NCBI GenBank assembly: GCA_039090855.1
Contig: CM077034.1
Span: forward strand, 225,306,831-225,370,830
Length of the DNA: 64,000 nt
Source of the DNA: Macrothele yani
Taxonomy: Eukaryota; Arthropoda; Arachnida; Araneae; Macrothelidae
Reading direction: 5' to 3'
Shown here: positions 19,530-32,155 of the stretch, piece after piece
How positions within the stretch are numbered: the stretch's first letter is position 1
Layout of the letters: each line of letters opens with the position of its first letter
Translations under genes and position numbers: made by a program
The notes under the pieces: model-generated
What the model was told of the DNA's origin: nothing
What the model saw: only the letters and a program-made list of their open reading frames with translations
Databases searched by the model: none

Positions 19530-22500
19530 ATGTTAGTAGAGTAACTATTCCTCTATTGTAACATGTTCTTAGAGTAACTCTTCCTCTATTGTAACATGTT
19601 GGTAAACTCTTCCTCTATAAGAACATGTCGGTAGGTAACTCTTCCTCTATTGTAACATGTTCTTAGAGTAACTCTTCCTCTATTGTAACATGTTGGTAAA
19701 CTCTTCCTCTATAAGAACATGTCGGTAGGTAACTCTTCCTCTATAGTAACATGTCTGTAGAGTAACTCTTCCTCCATAGTAACATGTCGGTAGAGTAACT
19801 CTTCCTCTATAGGAACATGTGGGCAGAGTAATTCTTCCTCTATAGTAACATGTCAGTAGAGTAACTCTTCCTCTATAGTAACATGTCGGTAGAGTAACTC
19901 TTCCTCTATAGTAACATGTCGGTAGAGTAACTCTTCCTCTATAGGAACATGTCAGTAGAATAACTCTACCTCTATGGTAACATGTCGGTAGAGTAACTCT
20001 TCCTCTATAGTAACATGTTGGTAGAGTAACTCTTCCTCTATAGTAACATGTTGGTAGAGTAACTCTTCCTCTATAGTAACATGTTGGTAGAGTAACTCTT
20101 CCTCTATAGTAACATGTTGGTAGAGTAACTCTTCCTCTATAGTAACTTGTTCGTAGAGTAACTCTTCCTCTATAGTAACATGTCGGTAGAATAACTCTTC
20201 ATCTATAGTAACATGTCAGTAGGTAACTCATCCTATATAGTAACAAGTCTGTAGAGTAACTCTTCCTCTATAATAACATGTCGGTAGAGTAACTCTTCCT
20301 CTGTAGGAACATGTTGGCAGAGTAATTCTTCCTCTATAGTAACATGTCAGTAGAGTAACTCTTCCTCTATAGTAACATGTCGGTAGAGTAACTCTTCCTC
20401 TATAGTAACATGTCGGTAGAGTAACTCTTCCTCTATAGTAACTTGTTGGTAGAGTAACTCTTCCTCTATAGTAACATGTTGGTAGAGTAACTCTTCCTCT
20501 ATAGTAACATGTTGGTAGAGTAACTTCCTCTATAGTAACATGTTGGTAGAGTAACTCTTCCTCTATAGTAACATGTTGGTAGAGTAACTCTTCCTCTACA
20601 GCAACATGTTGGTAGAGTAACTCTTCCTCTATAGTAACATGTTGGTAGAGTAACTCTTCCTCTATAGTAACATGTTGGTAGAGTAACTCTTCCTCTATAG
20701 TAACATGTTGGTAGAGTAACTCTTCCTCTATAGTAACATGTTGGTAGAGTAACTATTCCTATATAGTAACATGTTGGTAGAGTAACTCTTCCTCTATAGT
20801 AACATGTTGGTAGATTAATTCCTCTATAGTAACATGTTGGTAGATTAATTCCTCTATAGTAACATGTTGGTAGAGTGTTTCTTCCTCTATAGTAACATGT
20901 AGGTAGATTAATTCCTCTATAGTAACATGTTGGTAGAGTAATTCTTCCTCTATAGTAACATGTTGGTAGAGTAACTCTTCCTCTATAGTAACATGTTGGT
21001 AGAGTAACTATTCCTATATAGTAACATGTTGGTAGAGTAATTCTTCCTCTATAGTAACATGTTGGTAGAGTAACTATTCCTATATAGTAACATGTTGGTA
21101 GAGTGTTTCTTCCTCTATAGTAACATGTTGGTAGATTAATTCTTCTATAGTAACATGTTGGTAGAGTGTTTCTTCCTCTATAGTAACATGTAGGTAGATT
21201 AATTCCTCTATAGTAACATGTTGGTAGAGTAACTCTTCCTCTATAGTAACATGTTGGTAGATTAATTCCTCTATAGTAACATGTTGGTAGAGTAACTCTT
21301 CCTCTATAGTAACATGTTGGTAGATTAATTCCTCTATAGTAACATGTCGATAGAGTAATTCTTCCTCTATAGTAACATGTCGATAGAGTAACTCTTCCTC
21401 TATAGTAACATGTCAGTAGAGTAACTCTTCCTCTATAGTAACATGTTGGTAGAGTAACTCTTCCTCTATAGTAACATGTCAGTAGAGTAAGTATTCCTAT
21501 ATAGTAACAAGTTGGTAGAGTGTTTCTTCCTCTATAGTAACATGTTGGTAGAGTAATTCCTCTATAGTAACATGTTGGTAGAGTAACTCTTCCTCTATAG
21601 TAACATGTTGGTAGAGTAACTCTTCCTCTATAGTAACATGTCAGTAGAGTAACTTTTCCTCTATAGTAACATGTTGGTAGAGTAACTCTTCCTCTATAGT
21701 AACATGTTGGTAGAGTAACTATTCCTATATAGTAACATGTTGGTAGAGTGTTTCTTCCTCTATAGTAACATGTTGGTAGATTAATTCCTCTATAGTAACA
21801 TGTTGGTAGAGTAACTCTTTCTCTATAGTAACATGTTGGTAGATTAATTCCTCTATAGTAACATGTTGGTAGAGTAACTCTTCCTCTATAGTAACATGTT
21901 GGTAGAGTAACTCTTCCTCTATAGTAACATGTTGGTAGAGTAACTCTTCCTCTATAGTAACATGTTGGTAGAGTAACTCTTTCTCTATAGTAACATGTTG
22001 GTAGATTAATTCCTCTATAGTAACATGTTGGTAGAGTAACTCTTCCTCTATAGTAACATGTTGGTAGATTAATTCCTCTATAGTAACATGTTGGTAGAGT
22101 AACTCTTCCTCTATAGTAACATGTCAGTAGAGTAACTCTTCCTCTATAGTAACATGTTGGTAGAGTAACTCTTCCTCTATAGTAACATGTTGGTAGAGTA
22201 AGAATTCCTCTATAGTAACAAGTTGGTAGAGTGTTTCTTCCTCTATAGTAACATGTTGGTAGAGTAATTCCTCTATAGTAACATGTTGGTAGAGTAACTC
22301 TTCCTCTATAGTAACATGTTGGTAGAGTAACTCTTCCTCTATAGTAACATGTTGGTAGAGTAACTTTTCCTCTATAGTAACATGTTGGTAGAGTAACTCT
22401 TCCTCTATAGTAACATGTTGGTAGAGTAACTATTCCTCTATAGTAACATGTTGGTAGAGTGTTTCTTCCTCTATAGTAACATGTTGGTAGATTAATTCCT

Positions 22501-22893
22501 CTATAGTAACATGTTGGTATAGTAACTCTTTCTCTATAGTAACATGTAGATAGATTAATTCCTCTATAGTAACATGTTGGTAGAGTAACTCTTCCTCTAT
22601 AGTAACATGTTGGTAGAGTAACTCTTCCTCTATAGTAACATGTTGGTAGATTAATTCCTCTATAGTAACATGTTGGTAGAGTAACTCTTCCTCTATAGTA
22701 ACATGTTGGTAGGGTAACTCTTCCTCTATAGTAACATGTTGGTAGATTAATTCCTCTATAGTAACATGTTGGTAGAGTAACTCTTCCTCTATAGTAACAT
22801 GTTGGTAGATTAATTCCTCTATAGTAACATGTTGGTAGAGTAACTGTTCCTCTATAGTAATATGTTAGTAGAGTTACTCTTTCTCTATAGTAA
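19530..22893. repeat. 33-bp/30-bp minisatellite derived from the mariner inner TIR
   Basis: About 104 units of the form ACATGTTGGTAGAGTAACTC-TTCCTCTATAGTA, with a 30-bp variant ending GATTAATTCCTCTATAGTA. Early units (19,530-20,480) are more variable (GTCGGTA, GTCAGTA). Because both unit lengths are multiples of three, the minus strand stays open for 831 codons as repeats of RVTLPTCYYRG; this is an artefact of the period. The unit resembles the inner part of the right terminal repeat, ACATGTTGGTATACCTC. Confidence 0.95.
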
Positions 22894-22920
22894 CCCTTCT
22901 TCTTCATTGCAGGTAAATAA

Positions 22921-23966
22921 TGGATTCCAAGCAGAAGCAACATGCCATCATTGAGTTCTTGACGAAGGAAGAATGCAGGCTGTCTGACATCCACAGAAGG
23001 CTACAGAATGTTTACGGAGATGACATCATTAATAAGAGCAATGTGCACAGATGGATGAAGAAGTTTAAAGAAGGGGAAGTCAGCACTGAAGACAAACCAC
23101 ACAGTGGGAGACCATCAGCTGCGACCACTGCCACGAATCGTCAGCAAGCGGATGAATTGATTCGCTCGGTGAGGCAAGTCACAATCCGTGAGTTTGTTGC
23201 ACAACTGGACTGTGGTCACAATGCCATACAGAAGATGGTGGAAGACTTAGGATATCGGAAAGTGTGTGCAAAGTGGGCACCTCGGCAGTTAACACCCGAT
23301 CTGAAGGAGAGAAGGGTGGAAGTCTTCTCTGATCTGCTGGAAGCATTTGAAGCCAATGAAGACAGGTTTTTTTTTTTTTTTTCGATCTGGTGACAGGGGA
23401 TGAAACGTGGGTGTATCTTTACTATCCGGTAATGAAGAATCAATCTATAGAAATGGTGTCACACTTCTTCACCAAGGCCTAAGAAGTTCAAGAACCAGCA
23501 ATCAGCACATAAAGTTATGGTGTGACTGCTTTTGGGATGACAGGGGGTGTTAGTTTCCTTGACTTTCTGGAACATGGCCGTACCGTTACCAGCGAGCGGT
23601 ACATTGAGACACTCAGGAAGCTTGGAGAAGCCAAAAGGAGGAAGAGATTGAACAAAAATGCGAAAAGGATCCACTTTCACAATGACAATGCGAGACCTCG
23701 CACGTATTTGGCAACAAATCCGGAGATGAGCAAATTAGGCTGGTCGATGGTGATCCACCGTACAGCCCAGATCTGGCTCACCTTGACTTCCACCTGTTCG
23801 ATCCAATGTAAGAGAGACTCCGGGGACAACGATTTGACGACACAGACGAGGTGAAAGTGGCTGTGAAGAAGTGGGTACAACAGTCCACACCCGATTTTTT
23901 TCAAAGAGGATTCGAGAGTTGGGTTCAACGATGCATCGCTTGTGCTGGAAACTATGTTGAGTAGAA
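22921..23966 (+). pseudogene. Mariner transposase, inactive
   Basis: It starts at ATG 22,921 (MDSKQKQHAIIEFLTKEE). The helix-turn-helix domain has SNVHRWMKKFKEGEVSTEDK followed by HSGRPS, as in mariner/SETMAR-like proteins. The catalytic part has GDETWVYLYYP, FHNDNARPRT and, in a shifted frame, PPYSPDLAHLDFHLF, matching D,D34D. A T15 run at about 23,368-23,382 shifts the frame just before the first Asp. There are further stops near 23,481 and frameshifts near 23,750. It resembles other mariners closely enough that loss of function is recent. Confidence 0.92.
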
Positions 23967-24074
23967 TCTTTATACAGAAAAAGAGGTATACCAACATGTG
24001 CAATTTGAACGACCTCTGTCATTTAATAAAAAAGTGATGCCCAATTTTGCATTACTTTTGGTACAACCCTCCTA

Positions 24075-24404
24075 TTACTGAAGCATGTGTGCTAAGTGTT
24101 AAAGTTCACCCATAACATTTACAGAAATTCTTCTTGTTTTTTATGGTTTTTATGGCTAATTTATGAATGCGTCTTGCAGATTTTTGACTCCCCCCCCGCA
24201 TGTTAATACAATTTTAAGGGGCAAATAACTGACCCTGAGGACCATTCAAATAAGGTGATCAGAATTCCTCCCACTTCTGTGTTCCCAACCCTTTCAATTT
24301 ACAGACTTGATAGAAACACTGTTGGACTACGATTAATGATAACTTCTAAAGGGGAGAGAGAAAAAAAAAATCAGCCTTATCCATACGTAGGCATTATGTT
24401 ACAA
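24075..24404. other. No gene seen
   Basis: Sequence between the mariner and the 107-bp satellite. It has a C9 run near 24,190 and no recognisable element or frame. Confidence 0.5.
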
Positions 24405-27400
24405 TATGCAAAGGTATCCGCCACTTTTTGATTCTAATAACTTTGTTTAGAACCTCGAGGTCCTGTTTAAGTGCATTTAAAGTGTCTTGTTGCAAAGCTG
24501 CGTATGTTGCAGTACACAAAGGTATCCACCACCTTTTGGTTTTATTAGCTTTGTTTAGAACCTCAAGGTCCTGTTTAAGTGCATTTAAAGTGCCTTGTTG
24601 CAAAGCTGTGTACGTCGCAATACGCAATGGTATCCACCATTTTTGGTTGTAATAGCTTTGTTTAGAACCTCAAGGTCCTGTTTAAGTGCATTTAAAGTGC
24701 CTTCTTGCAAAGCTGCGTATGTTGCAATACACAAAGGTATCCACCACCTTTTGGTTTTATTAGCTTTGTTTAGAACCTCAAGGTCCTGTTTAAGTGCATT
24801 TAAAGTGTCTTGTTGCAAAGCTGTGTACGTCGCAATACGCAATGGTATCCACCATTTTTGGTTGTAATAGCTTTGTTTAGAACCTCAAAGTCCTGTTTAA
24901 GTGCATTTAAAGTGCCTTCTTGCAAAGCTGCGTATGTTGCAATACACAAAGGTATCCACCACCTTTTGGTTTTATTAGCTTTGTTTAGAACCTCAAGGTC
25001 CTGTTTAAGTGCATTTAAAATGTCTTGTTGCAAAGCTGTGTACGTCGCAATACGCAATGGTATCCACCATTTTTGGTTGTAATAGCTTTGTTTAGAACCT
25101 CAAAGGCCTGTTTAAGTGCATTTAAAGTGCCTTCTTGCAAAGCTGCATATGTTGCAATACCCAAAGGTATCCACCACCTTTTGGTTTTATTAGCTTTGTT
25201 TAGAACCTCAAGGTCCTGTTTAAGTGCATTTAAAGTGTCTTGTTGCAAAGCTGTGTACGTCACAATATGCAATGGTATCCACCATTTTTGGTTGTAATAG
25301 CTTTGTTTAGAACCTCAAAGTCCTGTTTAAGTGCATTTAAAGAGCCTTCTTGCAAAGCTGCGTATGTTGCAGTACACAAAGGTATCCACCACGTTTTGGT
25401 TTTATTAGCTTTGTTTAGAACCTCAATGTCCTGTTTAAGTGCATTTAAAGTGTCTTGTTGCAAAGCTGTGTACGTCGCAATACGCAATGGTATCCACCAT
25501 TTTTGGTTGTAATAGTTTTGTTTAGAACCTCAAAGTCCTGTTTAAGTGCATTTAAATTGCCTTCTTGCAAAGCTGTGTATGTTGCAATACACAAAGTTAT
25601 CCACCACCTTTTGGTTTTATTAGCTTTGTTTAGAACCTCAAGGTCCTGTTTAAGTGCATTTAAAGTGTCTTGTTGCAAAGCTGTGTACGTCCCAATACGC
25701 AATGGTATCCACTATTTTTGGTTGTAATAGCTTTGTTTAGAACCTCAAGGTCCTGTTTAAGTGCATTTAAAGTGCCTTCTTGCAAAGCTGCGTATGTTGC
25801 AATACACAAAGTTATCCACCACCTTTTGGTTTTATTAGCTTTGTTTAGAACCTCAAGGTCCTGTTTAAGTGCATTTAAAGTGTCTTGTTGCAAAGCTGCG
25901 TATGTTGCAGTACACAAAGGTATCCACCACCTTTTGGTTTTATTAGCTTTGTTTAGAACCTCAAGGTCCTGTTTAAGTGCATTTAAAGTGTCTTGTTGCA
26001 AAGCTGTGTACGTCCCAATACGCAATGGTATCCACCATTTTTGGTTGTAATAGCTTTGTTTAGAACCTCAAAGTCCTGTTTAAGTGCATTTAAAGTGCCT
26101 TCTTGCAAAGCTGCGTATGTTGCAATACACAAAGTTATCCACCACCTTTTGGTTTTATTAGCTTTGTTTAGAACCTCAAGGTCCTGTTTAAGTGCATTTA
26201 AAGTGTCTTGTTGCAAAGCTGTGTACGTCGCAATACGCAATGGTATCCACCATTTTTGGTTGTAATACCTTTGTTTAGAACCTCAAAGTCCTGTTTAAGT
26301 GCATTTAAAGTGCCTTCTTGCAAAGCTGCGTATGTTGCAATACCCAAAGTTATCCACCACCTTTTGGTTTTATTAGCTTTGTTTAGAACCTCAAGGTCCT
26401 GTTTAAGTGCATTTAAAGTGTCTTGTTGCAAAGCTGTGTACGTCCCAATACGCAATGGTATCCACCATTTTTGGTTGTAATAGCTTTGTTTAGAACCTCA
26501 AGGTCCTGTTTAAGTGCATTTAAAGTGTCTTGTTGCAAAGCTGTGTACGTCGCAATACGCAATGGTATCCAACATTTTTGGTTGTAATAGTTTTGTTTAG
26601 AACCTCAAAGTCCTGTTTAAGTGCATTTACAGTGCCTTTTTGCAAAGCTGCGTATGTTGCAGTACACAAAGGTATCCACCACCTTTTGGTTTTATTAGCT
26701 TTGTTTAGAACCTCAAGGTCCTGTTTAAGTGCATTTAAAGTGTCTTTTTGCAAAGCTGTGTACGTCGCAATACGCAATGGTATCCACCATTTTTGGCTGT
26801 AATAGTTTTGTTTAGAACCTCAAAGTCCTGTTTAAGTGCATTTAAAGTGCCTTCTTGCAAAGCTGTGTATGTTGCAATACACAAAGTTATCCACCACCTT
26901 TTGGTTTTATTAGCTTTGTTTAGAACCTCAAGGTCCTGTTTAAGTGCATTTAAAGTGTCTTGTTGCAAAGCTGTGTACGTCCCAATACGCAATGGTATCC
27001 ACTATTTTTGGTTGTAATAGCTTTGTTTAGAACCTCAAGGTCCTGTTTAAGTGCATTTAAAGTGCCTTCTTGCAAAGCTGCGTATGTTGCAATACACAAA
27101 GTTATCCACCACCTATTTGGTTTTATTAGCTTTGTTTAGAACCTCAAGGTCCTGTTTAAGTGCATTTAAAGTGTCTTGTTGCAAAGCTGCGTATGTTGCA
27201 GTACACAAAGGTATCCACCACCTTTTGGTTTTATTAGCTTTGTTTAGAACCTCAAGGTCCTGTTTAAGTGCATTTAAAGTGTCTTGTTGCAAAGCTGTGT
27301 ACGTCCCAATACGCAATGGTATCCACCATTTTTGGTTGTAATAGCTTTGTTTAGAACCTCAAGGTCCTGTTTAAGTGCATTTAAAGTGTCTTGTTGCAAA

Positions 27401-30400
27401 GCTGTGTACGTCGCAATACGCAATGGTATCCAACATTTTTGGTTGTAATAGTTTTGTTTAGAACCTCAAAGTCCTGTTTAAGTGCATTTACAGTGCCTTT
27501 TTGCAAAGCTGCGTATGTTGCAGTACACAAAGGTATCCACCACCTTTCGGTTTTATTAGCTTTGTTTAGAACCTCAAGGTCCTGTTTAAGTGCATTTAAA
27601 GTGTCTTTTTGCAAAGCTGTGTACGTCGCAATACGCAATGGTATCCACCATTTTTGGTTGTAATAGCTTTGTTTAGAACCTCAAAGTCCTGTTTAAGTGC
27701 ATTTAAAGTGCCTTTTTGCAAAGCTGCGTATGTTGCAATACACAAAGTTATCCACCACCTTTTGGCTTTATTAGCTTTGTTTAGAACCTCAAGGTCCTGT
27801 TTAAGTGCATTTAAAGTGTCTTGTTGCAAAGCTGTGTACGTCCCAATACGCAATGGTATCCACCATTTTTGGTTGTAATAGCTTTGTTTAGAACCTCAAG
27901 GTCCTGTTTAAGTGCATTTAAAGTGTTTTGTTGCAAAGCTGTGTACGTCGCAATACGCAATGGTATCCACCATTTTTGGCTGTAATAGTTTTGTTTAGAA
28001 CCTCAAAGTCCTGTTTAAGTGCATTTAAAGTGCCTTCTTGCAAAGCTGCGTATGTTGCAATACACAAAGTTATCCACCACCTTTTGGTTTTATTAGCTTT
28101 GTTTAGAACCTCAAGGTCCTGTTTAAGTGCATTTAAAGTGTCTTGTTGCAAAGCTGTGTACGTCCCAATATGCAATGGTATCCACTATTTTTGGTTGTAA
28201 TAGCTTTGTTTAGAACCTCAAAGTCCTGTTTAAGTGCATTTAAAGTGCCTTCTTGCAAAGCTGCGTATGTTGCAATACACAAAGTTATCCACCACCTTTT
28301 GGTTTTATTAGCTTTGTTTAGAACCTCAAGGTCCTGTTTAAGTGCATTTAAAGTGTCTTGTTGCAAAGCTGTGTACGTCGCAATACGCAATGGTATGCAC
28401 CATTTTTGGTTGTAATAGCTTTGTTTAGAACCTCAAAGTCCTGTTTAAGTGCATTTAAAGAGCCTTCTTGCAAAGCTGCGTATGTTGCAGTACACAAAGG
28501 TATCCACCACCTTTTGGTTTTATTAGCTTTGTTTAGAACCTCAAGGTCCTGTTTAAGTGCATTTAAAGTGTCTTGTTGCAAAGCTGTGTACGTCGCAATA
28601 CGCAATGGTATCCACCATTTTTGGTTGTAATAGCTTTGTTTAGAACCTCAAAGTCCTGTTTAAGTGCATTTAAAGTGCCTTTTTGCAAAGCTGCGTATGT
28701 TGCAGTACACAAAGGTATCCACCACCTTTTGGTTTTATTAGCTTTGTTTAAAACCTCAAGGTCCTGTTTAAGTGCATTTAAAGTGTCTTGTTGCAAAGCT
28801 GTGTACGTCGCAATATGCAATGGTATCCACCATTTTTGGTTGTAATAGCTTTGTTTAGAACCTCAAAGTCCTGTTTAAGTGCATTTAAAGTGCCTTCTTG
28901 CAAAGCTGCGTATGTTGCAACACACAAAGTTATCCACCACCTTTTGGTTTTATTAGCTTTGTTTAGAACCTCAAGGTCCTGTTTAAGTGCATTTAAAGTG
29001 TCTTGTTGCAAAGCTGTGTACGTCCCAATACGCAATGGTATCCACTATTTTTGGTTGTAATAGCTTTGTTTAGAACCTCAAAGTCCTGTTTAAGTGCATT
29101 TAAAGTGCCTTCTTGCAAAGCTGCGTATGTTGCAATACACAAAGGTATCCACCACCTTTTGGTTTTATTAGCTTTGTTTAGAACCTCAAGGTCCTGTTTA
29201 AGTGCATTTAAAGTGTCTTGTTGCAAAGCTGTGTACGTCCCAATACGCAATGGTATCCACCATTTTTGGTTGTAATAGCTTTGTTTAGAACCTCAAAGTC
29301 CTGTTTAAGTGCATTTAAAGTGCCTTCTTGCAAAGCTGCGTATGTTGCAATACACAAAGTTATCCACCACCTTTTGGTTTTATTAGCTTTGTTTAGAACC
29401 TCAAGGTCCTGTTTAAGTGCATTTAAAGTGTCTTGTTGCAAAGCTGTGTACGTCGCAATACGCAATGGTATCCACCATTTTTGGTTGTAATAGCTTTGTT
29501 TAGAACCTCAAAGTCCTGTTTAAGTGCATTTAAAGTGCCTTCTTGCAAAGCTGCATATGTTGCAATACACAAAGTTATCCACCACTATTTGGTTTTATTA
29601 GCTTTGTTTAGAACCTCAAGGTCCTGTTTAAGTGCATTTAAAGTGTCTTGTTGCAAAGCTGTGTACGTCGCAATACGCAATGGTATCCACCATTTTTGGT
29701 TGTAATAGCTTTGTTTAGAACCTCAAAGTCCTGTTTAAGTGCATTTAAAGTGCCTTCTTGCAAAGCTGCGTATGTTGCAATACACAAAGTTATCCACCAC
29801 TATTTGGTTTTATTAGCTTTGTTTAGAACCTCAAGGTCCTGTTTAAGTGCATTTAAAGTGTCTTGTTGCAAAGCTGTGTACGTCCCAATACGCAATGGTA
29901 TCCACCATTTTTGGTTGTAATAGCTTTGTTTAGAACCTCAAAGTCCTGTTTAAGTGCATTTAAAGTGCCTTCTTGCAAAGCTGCGTATGTTGCAATACAC
30001 AAAGTTATCCACCACCTTTTGGTTTTATTAGCTTTGTTTAGAACCTCAAGGTCCTGTTTAAGTGCATTTAAAGTGTCTTGTTGCAAAGCTGTGTACGTCC
30101 CAATACGCAATGGTATCCACCATTTTTGGTTGTAATAGCTTTGTTTAGAACCTCAAAGGCCTGTTTAAGTGCATTTAAAGTGCCTTCTTGCAAAGCTGCG
30201 TATGTTGCAATACCCAAAGGTATCCACCACCTTTTGGTTTTATTAGCTTTGTTTAGAACCTCAAGGTCCTGTTTAAGTGCATTTAAAGTGTCTTGTTGCA
30301 AAGCTGTGTACGTCGCAATATGCAATGGTATCCACCATTTTTGGTTGTAATAGCTTTGTTTAGAACCTCAAAGTCCTGTTTAAGTGCATTTAAAGTGCCT

Positions 30401-31260
30401 TCTTGCAAAGCTGCGTATGTTGCAATACACAAAGTTATCCACCACTATTTGGTTTTATTAGCTTTGTTTAGAACCTCAAGGTCCTGTTTAAGTGCATTTA
30501 AAGTGTCTTGTTGCAAAGCTGTGTACGTCCCAATACGCAATGGTATCCACCATTTTTGGTTGTAATAGCTTTGTTTAGAACCTCAAAGGCCTGTTTAAGT
30601 GCATTTAAAGTGCCTTCTTGCAAAGCTGCGTATGTTGCAATACACAAAGTTATCCACCACCTTTTGGTTTTATTAGCTTTGTTTAGAACCTCAAGGTCCT
30701 GTTTAAGTGCATTTAAAGTGTCTTGTTGCAAAGCTGTGTACGTCCCAATACGCAATGGTATCCACCATTTTTGGTTGTAATAGCTTTGTTTAGAACCTCA
30801 AAGTCCTGTTTAAGTGCATTTAAAGTGCCTTCTTGCAAAGCTGCATATGTTGCAATACACAAAGTTATCCACCACTATTTGGTTTTATTAGCTTTGTTTA
30901 GAACCTCAAGGTCCTGTTTAAGTGCATTTAAAGTGTCTTGTTGCAAAGCTGTGTACGTCCCAATACGCAATGGTATCCACCATTTTTGGTTGTAATAGCT
31001 TTGTTTAGAACCTCAAAGTTCTGTTTAAGTGCATTTAAAGTGCCTTCTTGCAAAGCTGCGTATGTTGCAATACACAAAGTTATCCACCACCTTTTGGTTT
31101 TATTAGCTTTGTTTAGAACCTCAAGGTCCTGTTTAAGTGCATTTAAAGAGTCTTGTTGCAAAGCTGTGTACGTCGCAATACGCAATGGTATCCACCGTTT
31201 TTGGTTGTAATAGCTTTGTTTATAACCTCAAGGGGCTGTTTTAGTGCATTTAATGTCAAA
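24405..31260. repeat. Dimeric 107/108-bp satellite, about 63 monomers
   Basis: TTTGTTTAGAACCTCAAGGTCCTG recurs at alternating 107 and 108 bp, giving a 215-bp dimer of two monomer types. Type A has GCTGTGTACGTCGCAATACGC; type B has GCTGCGTATGTTGCAATACAC. Regular A-B order is broken at several places by an extra monomer (322-323-bp spacing), and a block around 26,530 repeats around 27,391, an 8-monomer shift of 861 bp. Monomers at both edges are more diverged. The many short frames on both strands are by-products of the period and change every dimer because 215 is not a multiple of three. Confidence 0.95.
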
Positions 31261-31297
31261 TGTCTTGTTGCAAAATTTCTATCAGGGTGACGACGAA

Positions 31298-32153
31298 ATG
31301 AGCGACCTTACGGACTTCGACAGAGGGCTAATTGTTGGTGACCAGCTAGTTCGTGATTCCATGACATCAGTCACCAGGCTAGTGGGAGTATTGAGAGCTA
31401 CTGTATCTAGCGTCATGACAGTGTACTGTGTTAATGAAAAAACCTGGTCTGTGTAACACAAGAGATTCTTCTTTCAGGTTCTTCACCTTGAGGTTCTTCT
31501 TTCAGAGTGACGACGAAATGAGCAACCTAACGGACTTCGAAAGAGGGCTTATTGTTCATGGCCGGCTAGTTGGTACATCCGTGACAACAGTCACCCGGGT
31601 AGTGGAGGTATCTAGAGCTACTGTGTCTAGCGTCACGACAGTGTTTGTGGCAAATCCTCGTCTGTAAAACACAGGAGCGGCAGGAAAACGACCCTGGCCG
31701 ATAAAGACAAGAGATCCTTAAAAAGGATTGTTACCCGTAATAAGACCACGGTACCGAAAATTAGTGCGGAGCTCAATCTGCGTCTCCAGACCTCAGTTTC
31801 GATGAAAAACACTGTGCAGGAAACTGCATAAACAAGATATTCATGGCAGTGCTGCAATTGAAAATGCTGTGGTGACCCAGGTGAATGCACAAGAGCAACG
31901 GCAGTGGTGCCAGGAGCATACGACGCGGACTGCCGATGTAGGGAAGTGTGTAAGGCGGTCGGATGAATCCACATTCACGCTGTTCCGCACCGCAGGACGT
32001 GTTTATCTGTGAAGAACACCGTCCAAAGCAAACAATCCCAGACTGCCATGTTCTGGGCGTTCATATCGTGGTTTCCAACAGGTCCTCTGATCACCTTGAA
32101 AGGGTGGATGGTTGGTAGGGGGTATGAAACCATTTTGGCCGACCAAGCCCATC
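31298..32153 (+). pseudogene. Tc1-like transposase D, 5' part with duplicated HTH
   Basis: MSDLTDFDRGLIVGDQL and MSNLTDFERGLIVHGRL begin at 31,298 and 31,518: the same DNA-binding segment twice, 220 bp apart. Later SGRKTTLADKDKRSLKRI and SDESTFTLFRTAGRVY (first catalytic Asp) can be read with stops and shifts. The last residues before the insertion are ADQAHL. Clearly dead. Confidence 0.82.
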
Positions 32154-32155
32154 TA

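Larger units (their letters stand above)
19452..24072 (+). mobile_element. Mariner element swollen to 4.6 kb by an internal minisatellite
   Basis: TA flanks are at 19,450-19,451 and 24,073-24,074. Terminal inverted repeats of roughly 90 bp match from TTGTACCAAAAGTAATGC through GACAGAGGTCGT to GCACATGTTAGTA (left) or GCACATGTTGGTA (right). Between the left repeat and the transposase lie about 3.36 kb of a 33/30-bp minisatellite. Without it the element would be about 1.26 kb, the usual mariner size. Confidence 0.93.

Noticed and set aside
20499..22994. 831-codon frame on the minus strand, repeats of RVTLPTCYYRG
   Set aside because: It is the translation of a 33/30-bp minisatellite inside a mariner; both periods are multiples of three, so openness is automatic.
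24394..31210. Dozens of 85-126-codon frames on both strands
   Set aside because: They recur with the 215-bp satellite dimer, end every dimer, and match no protein family known to me.
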